Shown here: piece after piece, positions 51,744 to 61,407 of the stretch
How positions within the stretch are numbered: the stretch's first letter is position 1
Layout: every line of letters starts with the position of its first letter
Assembly (NCBI GenBank): GCA_965218765.1
Contig: CBDCLU010000002.1
Span: forward strand, 558,001 to 622,000
From: JBBPYC01 sp965218765
GTDB taxonomy: Bacteria; Pseudomonadota; Gammaproteobacteria; Burkholderiales; Burkholderiaceae_C
Length of the DNA stretch: 64,000 bases
Direction of reading: 5' to 3'
Notes under the pieces: model-generated
Database searches by the model: none
Told to the model about the DNA's origin: nothing
The model's input: only the letters and a program-made list of their open reading frames with translations
Program-made: the position numbers and the translations under genes

Positions 51744-51797
51744 GCACCGGTCCGACGGCGTGTCTACGATCCCCATCAACCCATCCGCAACCAATCC

Positions 51798-52313
51798 ATG
51801 AGCCAACCCAAAGTCCAACTGCACATCCGCGATCTCGGCGTGATCACGCTGGAACTCGATCAGGACAAAGCACCTGCTACGGTCGAGAACTTTTTGAATT
51901 ACGTGAAAAGCGGTCACTACGAAAACACCATTTTTCACCGCGTGATCCCGGGTTTCATGGTGCAAAGCGGCGGCTTCGAGCCCGGCATGAAACAAAAGAG
52001 TGTGCAAGCGCCGATCCAGAACGAAGCGGCCAATGGCCTGAAGAACGACAACTACACGGTGGCCATGGCGCGCACCAGCGATCCCCATTCGGCCACCGCG
52101 CAGTTCTTCATCAACATCGCGAACAACGCATTCCTGAATCACACATCGCCAACCGCGTCGGGCTGGGGCTATGCGGTGTTCGGCAAGGTCAGCGACGGCA
52201 GTGACGTGGTCGACAAGATCGCTGCCATGAAAACCGGCCATCAGGGTGGCCATGCCGATGTGCCGCGTGACGATGTGATGATCGAAAAGGCAAGCATCGT
52301 CACCGACCAGTGA
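51798..52313 (+). CDS. ppiB: cytosolic peptidyl-prolyl cis-trans isomerase PpiB
   Basis: 171 residues, single cyclophilin domain without signal peptide: APATVENFLNYVKSGHYENTIFHRVIPGFMVQ (core quoted in the first half), MARTSDPHSATAQFFIN, and a Trp in the WGYAVFGKV region of the active site. It is a clear paralogue of the preceding ppiA and lies just upstream of lpxH, as usual. Confidence 0.95.
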   Translation: MSQPKVQLHIRDLGVITLELDQDKAPATVENFLNYVKSGHYENTIFHRVIPGFMVQSGGFEPGMKQKSVQAPIQNEAANGLKNDNYTVAMARTSDPHSATAQFFINIANNAFLNHTSPTASGWGYAVFGKVSDGSDVVDKIAAMKTGHQGGHADVPRDDVMIEKASIVTDQ

Positions 52314-52413
52314 TCGTGTTTGCTTGGCGCCCGTGTCTGTGACCACTGTCGGACCGGTGCCGGGCTCGCTCGGTGCGTGGGCGGCCGTACCGACCGAGGT
52401 GCCGGTTGAGCTG

Positions 52414-53205
52414 ATGCCGAGTGCGTTCGCCGAACTGCCTGCACCGGCAGAGTGGCAGCGGGTCGATCTGATTTCCGACCTGCATCTGACGCCCGCGAGC
52501 TTTGAGGCCACTGCCGCGGTGCTGGATCGGCATCTGGCTGACGATGCGCCGGACGCCCTGTTCATCCTCGGGGATTTATTCGAGGCCTGGATCGGCGACG
52601 ATGCGGCTGCAGTCGATCCGTTCGCGCAACGCTGTGCCGGCTGGCTGCGCGGGCTGGGTGCAGCGACAAGCTTGTTCTTCATGCACGGCAATCGCGACTT
52701 TTTGATCGGTCGCAGTCTGCTCGATGGCTGCGCTGCCACCCTGCTGGACGACCCGACCGTGCTCGACTTCGATGCGCAGCGCTTTTTGCTCACACACGGC
52801 GATGCGCTGTGCATCGCCGACCGGCCGTACATGGCATTTCGCGCGCAGGTGCGGCAACCGGGCTTCAAACAAGGCTTTCTGTCGATGCCGATCCCCGAGC
52901 GGGTGTCGGTGGCGCGCAAGATGCGCGAACGCAGTGAGTTGCACCAGGGTACGCAGGCCGCGGCTGCCGATGTCGACGCGGTGCTTGCCTGTCGCTGGTT
53001 GCGGGCGGCCGATGCACGCACCATGATTCATGGTCACACCCACAAGCCGGATCGGCACCTGCTTGACGCGCAGTCCGAATCTACGCTTGAGCGCTGGGTC
53101 ATGAGCGATTGGGACCAGGCGGCCAATCCGCCTCGCCGACAGGTGCTGCGGCTGGTGCGTGGTGGCGATGGCCGGCCGCGCCGCATCGATCTGCGTGGGG
53201 GCTGA
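52414..53205 (+). CDS. lpxH: UDP-2,3-diacylglucosamine diphosphatase LpxH
   Basis: 263 residues from ATG 52414. All five calcineurin-type metal motifs appear: ISDLHL, LGDLFEAWIGDD, GNRDF, LTHGD and GHTHKP. It cleaves UDP-2,3-diacylglucosamine to lipid X in lipid A synthesis at the inner membrane. A TTG at 52324 would add 30 unstructured residues; the ATG agrees better with the family start (FAELPAPAEW). It follows ppiB by 100 bases. Confidence 0.93.
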   Translation: MPSAFAELPAPAEWQRVDLISDLHLTPASFEATAAVLDRHLADDAPDALFILGDLFEAWIGDDAAAVDPFAQRCAGWLRGLGAATSLFFMHGNRDFLIGRSLLDGCAATLLDDPTVLDFDAQRFLLTHGDALCIADRPYMAFRAQVRQPGFKQGFLSMPIPERVSVARKMRERSELHQGTQAAAADVDAVLACRWLRAADARTMIHGHTHKPDRHLLDAQSESTLERWVMSDWDQAANPPRRQVLRLVRGGDGRPRRIDLRGG

Positions 53206-53220
53206 CGCAGCGTCGGCGAT

Positions 53221-54057
53221 ATGTTGCCCGTGCTTCGATGGTGGCGATTGGGTCGGCGTCGCCGAACGCCCATTGAATTGCCCGACGCGCTGTGGCGGCC
53301 GCTGCTGCAGCGCTATGCATTCCTGGCTGCGCTGAGCCCGGCCGATCAACAACGGCTGTGCGCTTTGAGCGCCGCGTTCCTGCAGCGCAAGCAGTTCCAC
53401 GGCGCCCACGGCTTTGCCGTCAACGACGACATCGCGCTGTCGATCGCGGCGCAGGCGGTGCTGCCGCTGCTGCATCTGGGCGCCAACGGCGATCCGGCCT
53501 CTGCGTTGTGCTGGTACGACGACTTCGTCGGCATCGTGGTGCATGTGGATGAAGTTGTCGCGCGCCGAGAAGTGGTCGATGACGATGGAGTGGTGCACCG
53601 CTTCCGTGAAGTGCTGAGTGGCGAAGCGATGGACGGCGGCCCGGTCATGCTGAGCTGGCGCGACGTGGCCGAGGCGGGTAATACGGCCGTGCTCGGCTAC
53701 AACGTGGTGATCCACGAATTCATCCACAAGATCGATCTGCGTGACGGTGCGGCCGATGGCTGTCCGCCATTGCCTGCGGGCTTTCTGGACGCACCGACGC
53801 CGCGCGCCGCACGCCTGGCTTGGTTTGCCGTGTTTGATCCGGCCTATGAAGTGTTTCTGGAACAGGTGCTGCTCGCCGAACGCTTCGGCGAACCCCCGAG
53901 CTGGCTGGACCCCTATGGCGCGCAAGATCGGGCCGAGTTCTTCGCAGTGGCCTGTGAAGCGTACTTCGTGAACCGGTCGCGCTTCACGGCCGATTTTCCA
54001 AGCCTCACGATGCTGTTCGATGCGTTCTTCGGGCCGTGCGCTGCATCGGAACTGTGA
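53221..54057 (+). CDS. mtfA: MtfA-like zinc metallopeptidase (M90)
   Basis: 278 residues. HEFIHKID is the HExxH zinc motif with the family's following Asp; the third ligand is probably the glutamate in EFFAVACEAYF. Other MtfA features are the YDDFVGIVVHVDEV-like strand and the N-terminal RR-rich helix. MtfA in E. coli binds the repressor Mlc and has aminopeptidase activity. It starts 15 bases after lpxH and is probably co-transcribed. Confidence 0.9.
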   Translation: MLPVLRWWRLGRRRRTPIELPDALWRPLLQRYAFLAALSPADQQRLCALSAAFLQRKQFHGAHGFAVNDDIALSIAAQAVLPLLHLGANGDPASALCWYDDFVGIVVHVDEVVARREVVDDDGVVHRFREVLSGEAMDGGPVMLSWRDVAEAGNTAVLGYNVVIHEFIHKIDLRDGAADGCPPLPAGFLDAPTPRAARLAWFAVFDPAYEVFLEQVLLAERFGEPPSWLDPYGAQDRAEFFAVACEAYFVNRSRFTADFPSLTMLFDAFFGPCAASEL

Positions 54058-54084
54058 ACTTGCGCGGCCACCGCGCCGTGGCCC

Positions 54085-54753
54085 TCACCCCATCGCAGCC
54101 AGCGCGCTCAGCCATTCGAGCGCCTCGAAAATCTCCGCCTCGCCGAGCGCCTGGGTCCCGGCAAATTCGACGTAGCGCGACACCACCGGCAGCTTTCGCA
54201 TCTCGGTGCGAATCTGGTGCGCGTATTGCAGCGGGTTGAAGGTGTCGCCGGTCGTGTAGCTGAGCCAAAGCTGACGGCCGCGCAGCTGCTCGGGTGGTGC
54301 GATCAGCGGCATCACTTCGGGCAGCAGCCGGCTGTGCAGCACCATCGCCGCACGCAGCAGGTCCGGCCGGGTCAGCAGCAGCGACAACGCCATGATCCCG
54401 CCCTGGTTGATCCCGCCGAGCACGACCGAATCGGCGTCAATGCCGAGTTGCGCCGACGCCTGCTCGACCAGTTGCGCGAGCTGCCGGCGGCCCGTCTGCT
54501 CCTGCGCCTGGTCGATGGTGCGCGAACCGTCCGCAGCCAGGGTGAAGTCGAACCAGCGCCAGGCGTTCGGCCCCTCGTTGACCGGGGCACGTATGCACAG
54601 CACATGAAAGCAGTCGGGAACGCGCTCGACCAAGGTGAACGCATCGTGCTCGTTGCCACCCACACCGTGCATCAGCACCAGCAGCCAGCGTTGCGCCACC
54701 GCATCGGACGCAGGGCGCTCCAGGAAAACCAGCGGCAGATTCGCGAGCGGCAT
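54085..54753 (-). CDS. carboxylesterase/phospholipase-like protein with lost catalytic Ser and His
   Basis: 222 residues of alpha/beta-hydrolase fold (LLVLMHGVGGNEHD oxyanion region, VNEGPNAWRWFDF, LLRAAMVLHSRLLP). The nucleophile elbow, normally GFSQGG, reads GINQGG, so Ser is Asn116; the C-terminal 40 residues, where the triad His belongs, contain no histidine. The Asp region is TGDTFNP. It is therefore probably not a classical esterase: a binding or regulatory pseudo-enzyme, or an enzyme with changed chemistry. It converges with mtfA. Confidence 0.85.
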   Translation of the reverse strand: MPLANLPLVFLERPASDAVAQRWLLVLMHGVGGNEHDAFTLVERVPDCFHVLCIRAPVNEGPNAWRWFDFTLAADGSRTIDQAQEQTGRRQLAQLVEQASAQLGIDADSVVLGGINQGGIMALSLLLTRPDLLRAAMVLHSRLLPEVMPLIAPPEQLRGRQLWLSYTTGDTFNPLQYAHQIRTEMRKLPVVSRYVEFAGTQALGEAEIFEALEWLSALAAMG

Positions 54754-55027
54754 GGGAGAAAAAAATTCTGGTGGACGGGATCAGAAGGCAAGCCGCTTCC
54801 ACCAAGCCCGTTAGCGACTGCTGGCGGCAACGACGCAACATGGCTGGTGTTGTATGGAATTCATTTCGGCAGATCACAAGCCTGTAGCACGTGCTTCAGT
54901 CAACCAATTCTAGGTCGGCCATCTGCTTCGACCATCGTGCGTCTACAGCCGTTCCCCCGTGGCAACACCCATCACCTGCGCATAATTGGCCGGCTGCGTG
55001 CTGCTTGAGCCTTGCTGTCAAATTTCG

Positions 55028-55975
55028 ATGAATCTGCACCAATTTCGTTTCGTTCAGGAAGCGGCGCGTCACCGGCTCAACCTGACCGAAGCGGCCAAGG
55101 CGCTGCACACCTCGCAACCGGGCGTGTCCAAGGCGATCATCGAACTCGAAGAAGAGCTCGGCATCGAGATCTTCGCGCGCCACGGCAAGCGCCTGAAGCG
55201 CATCACCGAGCCCGGCCAGCACGTGCTGGCCAGCATCGAGCTGATCATGCGCGAGATCGGCAATCTGAAGCGCATCGGCGAGGAGTACAGCGCGCAGGAC
55301 AGCGGCACCCTGTCGATCGCCACCACTCATACGCAGGCGCGTTATGTGCTGCCGCTGCCGGTGGCCGCGCTGCGCGCGGCCTACCCGAAAGTCAACATCA
55401 GCCTGCACCAGGGCGCACCGGACCAGGTCGCGCGCATGGTGCAGGACGAAGTCGCCGAGATCGGCGTGGCGACCGAATCGCTGGCCGAGTATGCGGGCCT
55501 GGTCACCCTGCCCTGCTACGAATGGCAGCATGTGCTGGTGTTTCCGCCCGGGCACCGGTTTGCAGCGCAGCCACGCATCACGCTGGAAGACTTGGCGAGC
55601 GAGCCGATCATCACCTACCACCCGACCTTCACCGGCCGCAACCGCATCGATGCCGCGTTCGCGCAGCGCCGGCTGACGCCGCGCGTCGTGCTCGATGCGA
55701 TCGACTCGGACGTGATCAAGACCTACGTGCGGCTCGGCATGGGCGTCGGCATCGTGGCCGAGATGGCGGTGCGCGACGACCGCAACGGCGACGCGCTGAA
55801 CGTTTATCCGGCCGCCCAGCTGTTCGGCCGGAGCGTTGCCCGCATCGCGTTCAAGCGCGGCGCTTATCTGCGCAACTTCGTCTATCACTTCGCCGAGCTG
55901 GTCAGCAGCCGCCTGAGCCGGGCGCTGATCGACAAGGCGATGAGCGGCCAGGCAGGCAGCGATTACGCACTTTGA
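55028..55975 (+). CDS. cysB: CysB-family LysR-type transcriptional regulator
   Basis: 315 residues. N-terminal winged HTH (NLHQFRFVQEAARHRLNLTEAAKALHTSQPGVSKAI, core ALHTSQPGVSKAI) and a C-terminal sulfur-effector domain with THTQARYVLP, THPTFTGR-like YHPTFTGRNRID and IGVAT. This set is characteristic of CysB/Cbl, which control sulfate and sulfonate assimilation genes with acetylserine or APS as effector. The 274-bp upstream gap (54754-55027) holds no gene and presumably its promoter. CysB versus Cbl cannot be settled. Confidence 0.88.
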   Translation: MNLHQFRFVQEAARHRLNLTEAAKALHTSQPGVSKAIIELEEELGIEIFARHGKRLKRITEPGQHVLASIELIMREIGNLKRIGEEYSAQDSGTLSIATTHTQARYVLPLPVAALRAAYPKVNISLHQGAPDQVARMVQDEVAEIGVATESLAEYAGLVTLPCYEWQHVLVFPPGHRFAAQPRITLEDLASEPIITYHPTFTGRNRIDAAFAQRRLTPRVVLDAIDSDVIKTYVRLGMGVGIVAEMAVRDDRNGDALNVYPAAQLFGRSVARIAFKRGAYLRNFVYHFAELVSSRLSRALIDKAMSGQAGSDYAL

Positions 55976-56017
55976 TGCGGCAGCAGCAAGCGCGCACCGG
56001 TTGAAAATACGCGACTC

Positions 56018-57193
56018 ATGAACATTTCCACCGCCCCTGCCTCGCGCACACCCGCCGTCCAGACCAAGCTGCCGAACGTAGGCACCACCATCTTCACGGT
56101 GATGTCGGCGCTCGCGCAGCAGCATGGCGCCGTGAACCTCGGTCAGGGCTTTCCGGACTTCGACTGCGACCCGGCGCTCATCGATGCGGTCACTGCGGCG
56201 ATGAAGAACGGCTTCAACCAATACCCGCCGATGGCTGGTGTGGCCGCCTTGCGTGAAGCAACTGCTACGAAAATGGAAGCAGGCTATGGCCACCGGTACA
56301 GCGCTGCCGATGAAATCACCATCGCGGCCGGCGGCACACAGGCGATCCTGACTGCGATCCTCGCGGTGGTGCGCGCGGGCGACGAAGTGATCGTGCTGGA
56401 GCCGTGCTACGACAGCTACGTGCCGAACATCGAACTGGCAGGCGGCACCGTGCGCCGCGTGCCGCTCACGCCGCACACGTTTCGGCCGGACTTCGACAAA
56501 CTAGCCGCCGCGATCAACCCGCGCACGCGCGCGCTGATCATCAACTCGCCGCACAACCCGAGCGGCACGGTCTGGTCCCAAGCCGAGATGCTGGCGCTGC
56601 AGGACCTGCTGGATGGCACCGACGTGCTGCTGATCAGCGACGAGGTCTACGAGCACATGGTGTACGACGGCCGCCAGCATCAGAGCGCGGCGCGGTATCC
56701 GGCACTGGCTGCGCGCAGCTTCGTGATCGGCAGCTTCGGCAAGACGTTCCATGTCACGGGCTGGAAGGTCGGCGCGGTCGCGGCGCCGGCTGCGCTCACG
56801 GCCGAGTTCCGCAAGGTGCACCAGTTCAACGTGTTCACGGTGAACACACCGGTGCAGCACGGGCTGGCCGCCTATCTGGCCGACCCGTCGCACTACCTCA
56901 CGCTGCCCGCGTTCTATCAGGGCAAGCGCGATCGCTTTCGCGCCGGGCTGGCCGGCACCCGGTTCGAGCTGCTGCCCAGCGAAGGCAGCTTTTTTCAATG
57001 CGTCGGCATCGATGCGGTCAGCGAACTGGCCGAGACCGATTTCTGCCGCTGGCTGACCAGCGAGATCGGCGTGGCCGCGATTCCGCTGTCGGTGTTCTAC
57101 GGCAACGGTTTCGATCAGCGCGTGGTGCGTTTTTGCTTCGCGAAAAAGGAGGAGACGCTGGACCTTGCAATCGAGCGGCTGGCACGGCTGTAA
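56018..57193 (+). CDS. PLP-dependent methionine aminotransferase-like protein (YbdL type)
   Basis: 391 residues, class I/II aminotransferase. The PLP lysine is in GSFGKTFHVTGWK; NSPHNPSGT, DEVYEHMVYDG and YGNGFDQRVVRFCFAK are further family motifs and match YbdL/kynurenine-type enzymes. It transaminates methionine or aromatic/sulfur amino acids with 2-oxo acids. The start lies 43 bases downstream of the CysB-family gene, which hints at shared sulfur metabolism. Confidence 0.9.
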   Translation: MNISTAPASRTPAVQTKLPNVGTTIFTVMSALAQQHGAVNLGQGFPDFDCDPALIDAVTAAMKNGFNQYPPMAGVAALREATATKMEAGYGHRYSAADEITIAAGGTQAILTAILAVVRAGDEVIVLEPCYDSYVPNIELAGGTVRRVPLTPHTFRPDFDKLAAAINPRTRALIINSPHNPSGTVWSQAEMLALQDLLDGTDVLLISDEVYEHMVYDGRQHQSAARYPALAARSFVIGSFGKTFHVTGWKVGAVAAPAALTAEFRKVHQFNVFTVNTPVQHGLAAYLADPSHYLTLPAFYQGKRDRFRAGLAGTRFELLPSEGSFFQCVGIDAVSELAETDFCRWLTSEIGVAAIPLSVFYGNGFDQRVVRFCFAKKEETLDLAIERLARL

Positions 57194-57333
57194 CGCGCGA
57201 TTTACGGGCCGTCCGTCGCCTAGGCAATGCCCAGGGCAGATCGACGGCCTGCCGGCCTGCTGGCATGTCGTGTGCTGCATTTGCGACTGTCGTCACGAAC
57301 GTCGATCCACTCGCGACTTACTCACGATCCGTT

Positions 57334-58671
57334 TTGCTGCGCTTCGCCATCATCGCCCCTGCGTTCACGAGTCATGTGCGCGCGCTCGAAGCGCTTGCGG
57401 GCGAGCTGATCGCGCGCGGCCACGCTGTGTTGTGGCTGCAGCAGCCCGACGTCCGGGCGTTGCTGCGCGACGAACGCATCGAGTTCGTCGCGGTCGGCGC
57501 GCAGGCGTTTCCGGCCGGCTCGCTTGCGCGGCTGGTCGCGCATGCCGCGCGACCCGGCGGGCCGCTGGGCCTGCGCCGCGTGATCGCCGACATGGCACGC
57601 CAGACCGCGACGCTCTGCGCCGAAGCGCCGCCGGTGCTGCGGGCGCACCAGATTGACGTCGTGCTCGCCGATCAGATGGAGGCAGCGGGCGCATTGGTGG
57701 CGAAAGTGCTCGGGCTGCCGTGGGTGTCGGTCGCCTGCGCGCTGCCGATCAACCGGGAGCCGGCGGTGCCGCTGCCCGTGATGCCCTGGGGCCATGCCGG
57801 CGACGACTCCGCGGCGCTGCAGCGCAACGCGGTCAGCGCACGCGTCTACGACTGGCTGATGCAGCCGCACGACCGCGCGATTGCGCAGGCGGCGGCAGCG
57901 GTTGGTTGCGATGAGATCGGAACGCTGGCCGATTGCCTGTCGCCGACGCTGCAGCTGAGCCAGACGATCGAAGCGTTCGATTTCCCGCGCCGGCTGGCGC
58001 CTGCCGTGCTGCACCACGTCGGCCCGCTGCGACCGCCGCTGGCGGCTGACGTGCCGCTCGAACTGATGCCGGCCGACGACGGTCGGCCGTTCGTGTTCGC
58101 GTCGCTCGGCACCTTGCAGGGGGCCCGGTTCGCGCTGTTCAAGCGGATCGCGAAAGCCTGCCGCGCGCTGAACCTGCAGTTGCTGGTGGCGCACTGCGGC
58201 GGGCTGGATTCGGCGCAGTGTGCGGCGCTGCACCGATGCGGCGCGCGCTGGGTGGTGGATTTCGCGCCGCAGCGGGCCGCGCTCGCAAGGGCCGATGTCG
58301 TCGTCACGCACGGCGGTTTGAACACCGTGCTCGATGCGCTGGTGGCCGGCACGCCGATGCTCGTGCTGCCGATCGCGTTCGACCAGCCGGGCGTCGCTGC
58401 ACGCGTGCTGCATGCAGCTGCCGGGCTGCGGTTGTGGCCAGCGCTGGCGACCGTGCGTGCGCTCAGACGCGCGCTGCGGCGTTTGCTCGACGAACCTTCG
58501 TTTGCCGCGCACGCGCTGGCGCTGGGCCGCCATGTGCCGGCCGGCGACAGCGGCACGCGGCGCGCGGCCGACCTGATCGAAGCGACAATCTCCGATCTAG
58601 CCGACATCGATCTGCGGTCCGCTGCCCCGGTTCCCGAGCCGCTGGCCGCAGTGCGCGATACGCATGGATGA
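57334..58671 (+). CDS. crtX: zeaxanthin glucosyltransferase CrtX
   Basis: 445 residues from a TTG at 57334 (Pantoea CrtX is about 431). GT1/GT-B fold: LRFAIIAPAFTSHVRALEAL at the start, and the C-terminal donor site FAPQRAALARADVVVTHGGLNTVLDALVAGTPMLVLPIAFDQP, quoted in part as THGGLNTVLDAL. It adds glucose to the hydroxyl groups of zeaxanthin. An ATG at 57265 would add 23 non-conserved residues. The stop overlaps crtY by eight bases. First gene of the carotenoid operon. Confidence 0.88.
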   Translation: MLRFAIIAPAFTSHVRALEALAGELIARGHAVLWLQQPDVRALLRDERIEFVAVGAQAFPAGSLARLVAHAARPGGPLGLRRVIADMARQTATLCAEAPPVLRAHQIDVVLADQMEAAGALVAKVLGLPWVSVACALPINREPAVPLPVMPWGHAGDDSAALQRNAVSARVYDWLMQPHDRAIAQAAAAVGCDEIGTLADCLSPTLQLSQTIEAFDFPRRLAPAVLHHVGPLRPPLAADVPLELMPADDGRPFVFASLGTLQGARFALFKRIAKACRALNLQLLVAHCGGLDSAQCAALHRCGARWVVDFAPQRAALARADVVVTHGGLNTVLDALVAGTPMLVLPIAFDQPGVAARVLHAAAGLRLWPALATVRALRRALRRLLDEPSFAAHALALGRHVPAGDSGTRRAADLIEATISDLADIDLRSAAPVPEPLAAVRDTHG

Positions 58672-59872
58672 AGCCGGCGCGACCTCGCTCGATGCCGACC
58701 TGATCCTGGTCGGCGGCGGGCTTGCGAACGGGTTGATCGCCTGGCGTCTCGCGACGGTGCGGCCCGACTGGCGCGTGCTGTTGCTCGAACGCGGCGCGAC
58801 GCTCGGCGGCAACCACACCTGGTCGTTCCATGAAGGCGACTTGACCGCCGCCCAGCACGCGTGGGTCGCGCCGCTGGTTGCGCACCGCTGGGGCGGGCAT
58901 TCGGTGCGCTTTCCGGCGCGCACGAGGGTGCTTGCAGGCGGCTATGCGTCGATCAGCTCCATGCGCTTCGCCGAGCAGCTCGGCGAGCGGCTCGGTGCCT
59001 TGGCCCGCACCGGTGTCGAGGTGCGCGACCTCACGCCGACCGAAGTCCAGCTCGCCGACGGCATGCGGCTGCGTGCCCGCGCCGTTCTCGACGGCCGCGG
59101 CGTGCGCCCGTGCATGCAGCTGCGGCTCGGATTTCAAAAGTTCCTCGGCCAGCAACTGCGCACGGTGCTGCCGCACGGGCTGAACGCGCCGATCCTGATG
59201 GATGCGACCGTCGAGCAACGCGAAGGCTACCGCTTCGTCTACGTGCTGCCGCTGGCGGCCGACGTGCTGCTGATCGAAGACACGTTCTATACCGACGGCG
59301 CCGAGCTGGACGCACAGCAACTGCGCGCCGGCATCGAACAGTACGCTGGCGCGCAAGGCTGGGCGATTGCCGAGATCGTCCGCGAGGAGCATGGCGTGCT
59401 GCCGATCGTGCTGGCCGGCGACTGCGATGCGTTCTGGGACGAGGCATGCGGCGTGCCGCAGTCGGGCCTGTCCGCCGGCTTGTTCCACCCGACCACCGGC
59501 TATTCACTGCCGGCGGCGGTGGCGCTCGCGGAACTGATCGCCCAGCGATTCACCGTAGCGGATGAAATCGATGCGCCAACGTTGTTCGCCGCGATCCGCG
59601 CGCACGCGCTGCAACGCTGGCGGGCCCAGGGCTTCTATCGGCTGCTCAACCGCATGTTGTTTCAGGCAGCGCAGCCGACCGAACGCTGGCGCGTGATGCA
59701 GCGCTTCTACGGCCTCTCCGAGCCGCTGATCAGCCGTTTCTACGCTGGCCGCACCACGCCTCTAGACCGGTTGCGCATCCTGACCGGACGGCCGCCGGTG
59801 CCATTGCCGGCCGCGCTGCGCGCCGCGTTCGACCTGCGTATGCTCGAGACAAACCCTTCGACCGATCCATGA
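58664..59872 (+). CDS. crtY: lycopene beta-cyclase CrtY
   Basis: 402 residues. CrtY-type flavoprotein: FAD motif LILVGGGLANGLIAWRL, the LLLERGATLGGNHTWSFHE segment, and the cyclase motif FHPTTGYSLPAAVALA. It converts lycopene to beta-carotene by closing both ends. ATG at 58664 overlaps the crtX end; crtI overlaps its stop by four bases. Confidence 0.93.
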   Translation: MDEAGATSLDADLILVGGGLANGLIAWRLATVRPDWRVLLLERGATLGGNHTWSFHEGDLTAAQHAWVAPLVAHRWGGHSVRFPARTRVLAGGYASISSMRFAEQLGERLGALARTGVEVRDLTPTEVQLADGMRLRARAVLDGRGVRPCMQLRLGFQKFLGQQLRTVLPHGLNAPILMDATVEQREGYRFVYVLPLAADVLLIEDTFYTDGAELDAQQLRAGIEQYAGAQGWAIAEIVREEHGVLPIVLAGDCDAFWDEACGVPQSGLSAGLFHPTTGYSLPAAVALAELIAQRFTVADEIDAPTLFAAIRAHALQRWRAQGFYRLLNRMLFQAAQPTERWRVMQRFYGLSEPLISRFYAGRTTPLDRLRILTGRPPVPLPAALRAAFDLRMLETNPSTDP

Positions 59873-61407
59873 CCGAACGCATCCCGCCCGCCACTCGCAA
59901 CCGCAGTACCGACGACCGCAAGACCGCCGTGGTGATCGGTGCCGGCTTCGGGGGCATTGCGCTTGCGATCCGGCTGCAGGCTGCCGGTGTGCAGACCACC
60001 TTGCTCGAAGCACGCGACAAGCCGGGTGGGCGGGCCTACGTATATCAGGAGCAGGGCTTCACGTTCGACGCGGGGCCGACCGTGATTACGGATCCGTCCG
60101 CGCTCGAAGAGCTGTTCACGTTGTGCGGCGCCAAGCTGTCCGACTACGTCGAGCTGCTGCCGGTGGCGCCGTTCTACCGGCTCTGCTGGGAGGACGGTTC
60201 CCACTTCGACTACGCCAACGATCAGGACGCGCTGGACCGCCAGATCCATGCGCGCAATCCGGCCGACGTGGCCGGCTATCGGCGCTTCCTTGCTTATTCA
60301 CAAGCGGTGTTCGAGGAAGGCTATGTGAAGCTCGGCACGGTACCGTTCCTGACGTTTCGCAGCATGGTGCAGGCCGGTCCGGCGCTGGCCAAGCTGCAGG
60401 CCTGGCGAAGCGTGTACGGGCTGGTGTCGCGCTACATCGAGCACGAGCAGCTGCGCCAGGTGTTCTCGTTCCACTCGCTGCTGGTCGGCGGCAATCCGTT
60501 TGCGACCTCGTCGATCTACACGTTGATCCATGCGCTTGAGCGCCGCTGGGGCGTCTGGTTTCCGCGCGGCGGCACCGGCGCGCTGGTGCAGGCGATGGTG
60601 CGGCTGTTCGAGGACATCGGTGGCACCGTGCGGCTGAATGCGAAAGTCGCGCGCATCGAACTGGAACGCGGCCGGGCGCGCGGGGTGCTGCTGGCCGGCA
60701 CTGATGAGCGCATCCCGGCAGACGCGGTCGCCTCGAATGCCGACGTGGTGCGGACCTACGAGAAGCTGCTGGGTCACGAACCGCGCGGACAGGCCGAGTC
60801 GCGGCGGCTCAGCGCCAAGCGTTTCAGCATGTCGCTGGTGGTGGTGCACTTCGGCCTGCGCCAGCCGCCGGGCGCGTTGCAGCACCACACCGTGTGCTTC
60901 GGCGCGCGCTATCGCGATCTGATCAGCGAGATTTTCAAGGGGCCGATGCCGGAGGACTTTTCGCTCTATCTGCACGCACCCTGCGTGACCGATCCGTCGC
61001 TCGCACCGCCCGGTTGTTCGAGCCACTACGTGCTCGCGCCGGTGCCGCATCTGGGCCATGCGCCGGTGGACTGGTCAGTCGAAGGCGCACGTTGGCAGGA
61101 CCGCATTTTCGATTACCTGCAGGCGCGCTACATCCCGAACCTGCGCGCTGATCTCGTGACCTCCCGCGTGTTCACACCAGCCGACTTCGACAGCGAACTC
61201 GACGCGCATCTGGGCTCGGCGTTCTCGCTGGAGCCGGTGCTGCAGCAAAGCGCGTGGTTCAGGCCGCACAACCGCGATGCGGCTATCCCGAATCTCTACA
61301 TCGTTGGCGCCGGCACCCATCCCGGCGCCGGATTGCCGGGCGTGGTCGGTTCGGCCAAGGCAACCGCCGGCCTCATGATCGAAGCCGCTCAGGCGCAGGC
61401 GGCATGA
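59869..61407 (+). CDS. crtI: phytoene desaturase CrtI
   Basis: 512 residues. N-terminal FAD motif VVIGAGFGGIALAIRLQAAG, the GPTVITDPSALEELF segment, and the C-terminal signature VGAGTHPGAGLPGVVGSAK. It introduces four double bonds into phytoene to give lycopene. ATGA overlaps at both ends (crtY, crtB) make the cluster one translational unit. Confidence 0.95.
   Translation: MTERIPPATRNRSTDDRKTAVVIGAGFGGIALAIRLQAAGVQTTLLEARDKPGGRAYVYQEQGFTFDAGPTVITDPSALEELFTLCGAKLSDYVELLPVAPFYRLCWEDGSHFDYANDQDALDRQIHARNPADVAGYRRFLAYSQAVFEEGYVKLGTVPFLTFRSMVQAGPALAKLQAWRSVYGLVSRYIEHEQLRQVFSFHSLLVGGNPFATSSIYTLIHALERRWGVWFPRGGTGALVQAMVRLFEDIGGTVRLNAKVARIELERGRARGVLLAGTDERIPADAVASNADVVRTYEKLLGHEPRGQAESRRLSAKRFSMSLVVVHFGLRQPPGALQHHTVCFGARYRDLISEIFKGPMPEDFSLYLHAPCVTDPSLAPPGCSSHYVLAPVPHLGHAPVDWSVEGARWQDRIFDYLQARYIPNLRADLVTSRVFTPADFDSELDAHLGSAFSLEPVLQQSAWFRPHNRDAAIPNLYIVGAGTHPGAGLPGVVGSAKATAGLMIEAAQAQAA

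Noticed and set aside
50901..53024. 707-codon open frame on the minus strand over ppiA, ppiB and lpxH
   Set aside because: Antisense to three well recognised genes, with no recognisable content or start signal.
54896..56476. 526-codon minus-strand open frame over the CysB-family gene
   Set aside because: Shadow of the regulator and aminotransferase genes; composition typical of reversed codons.
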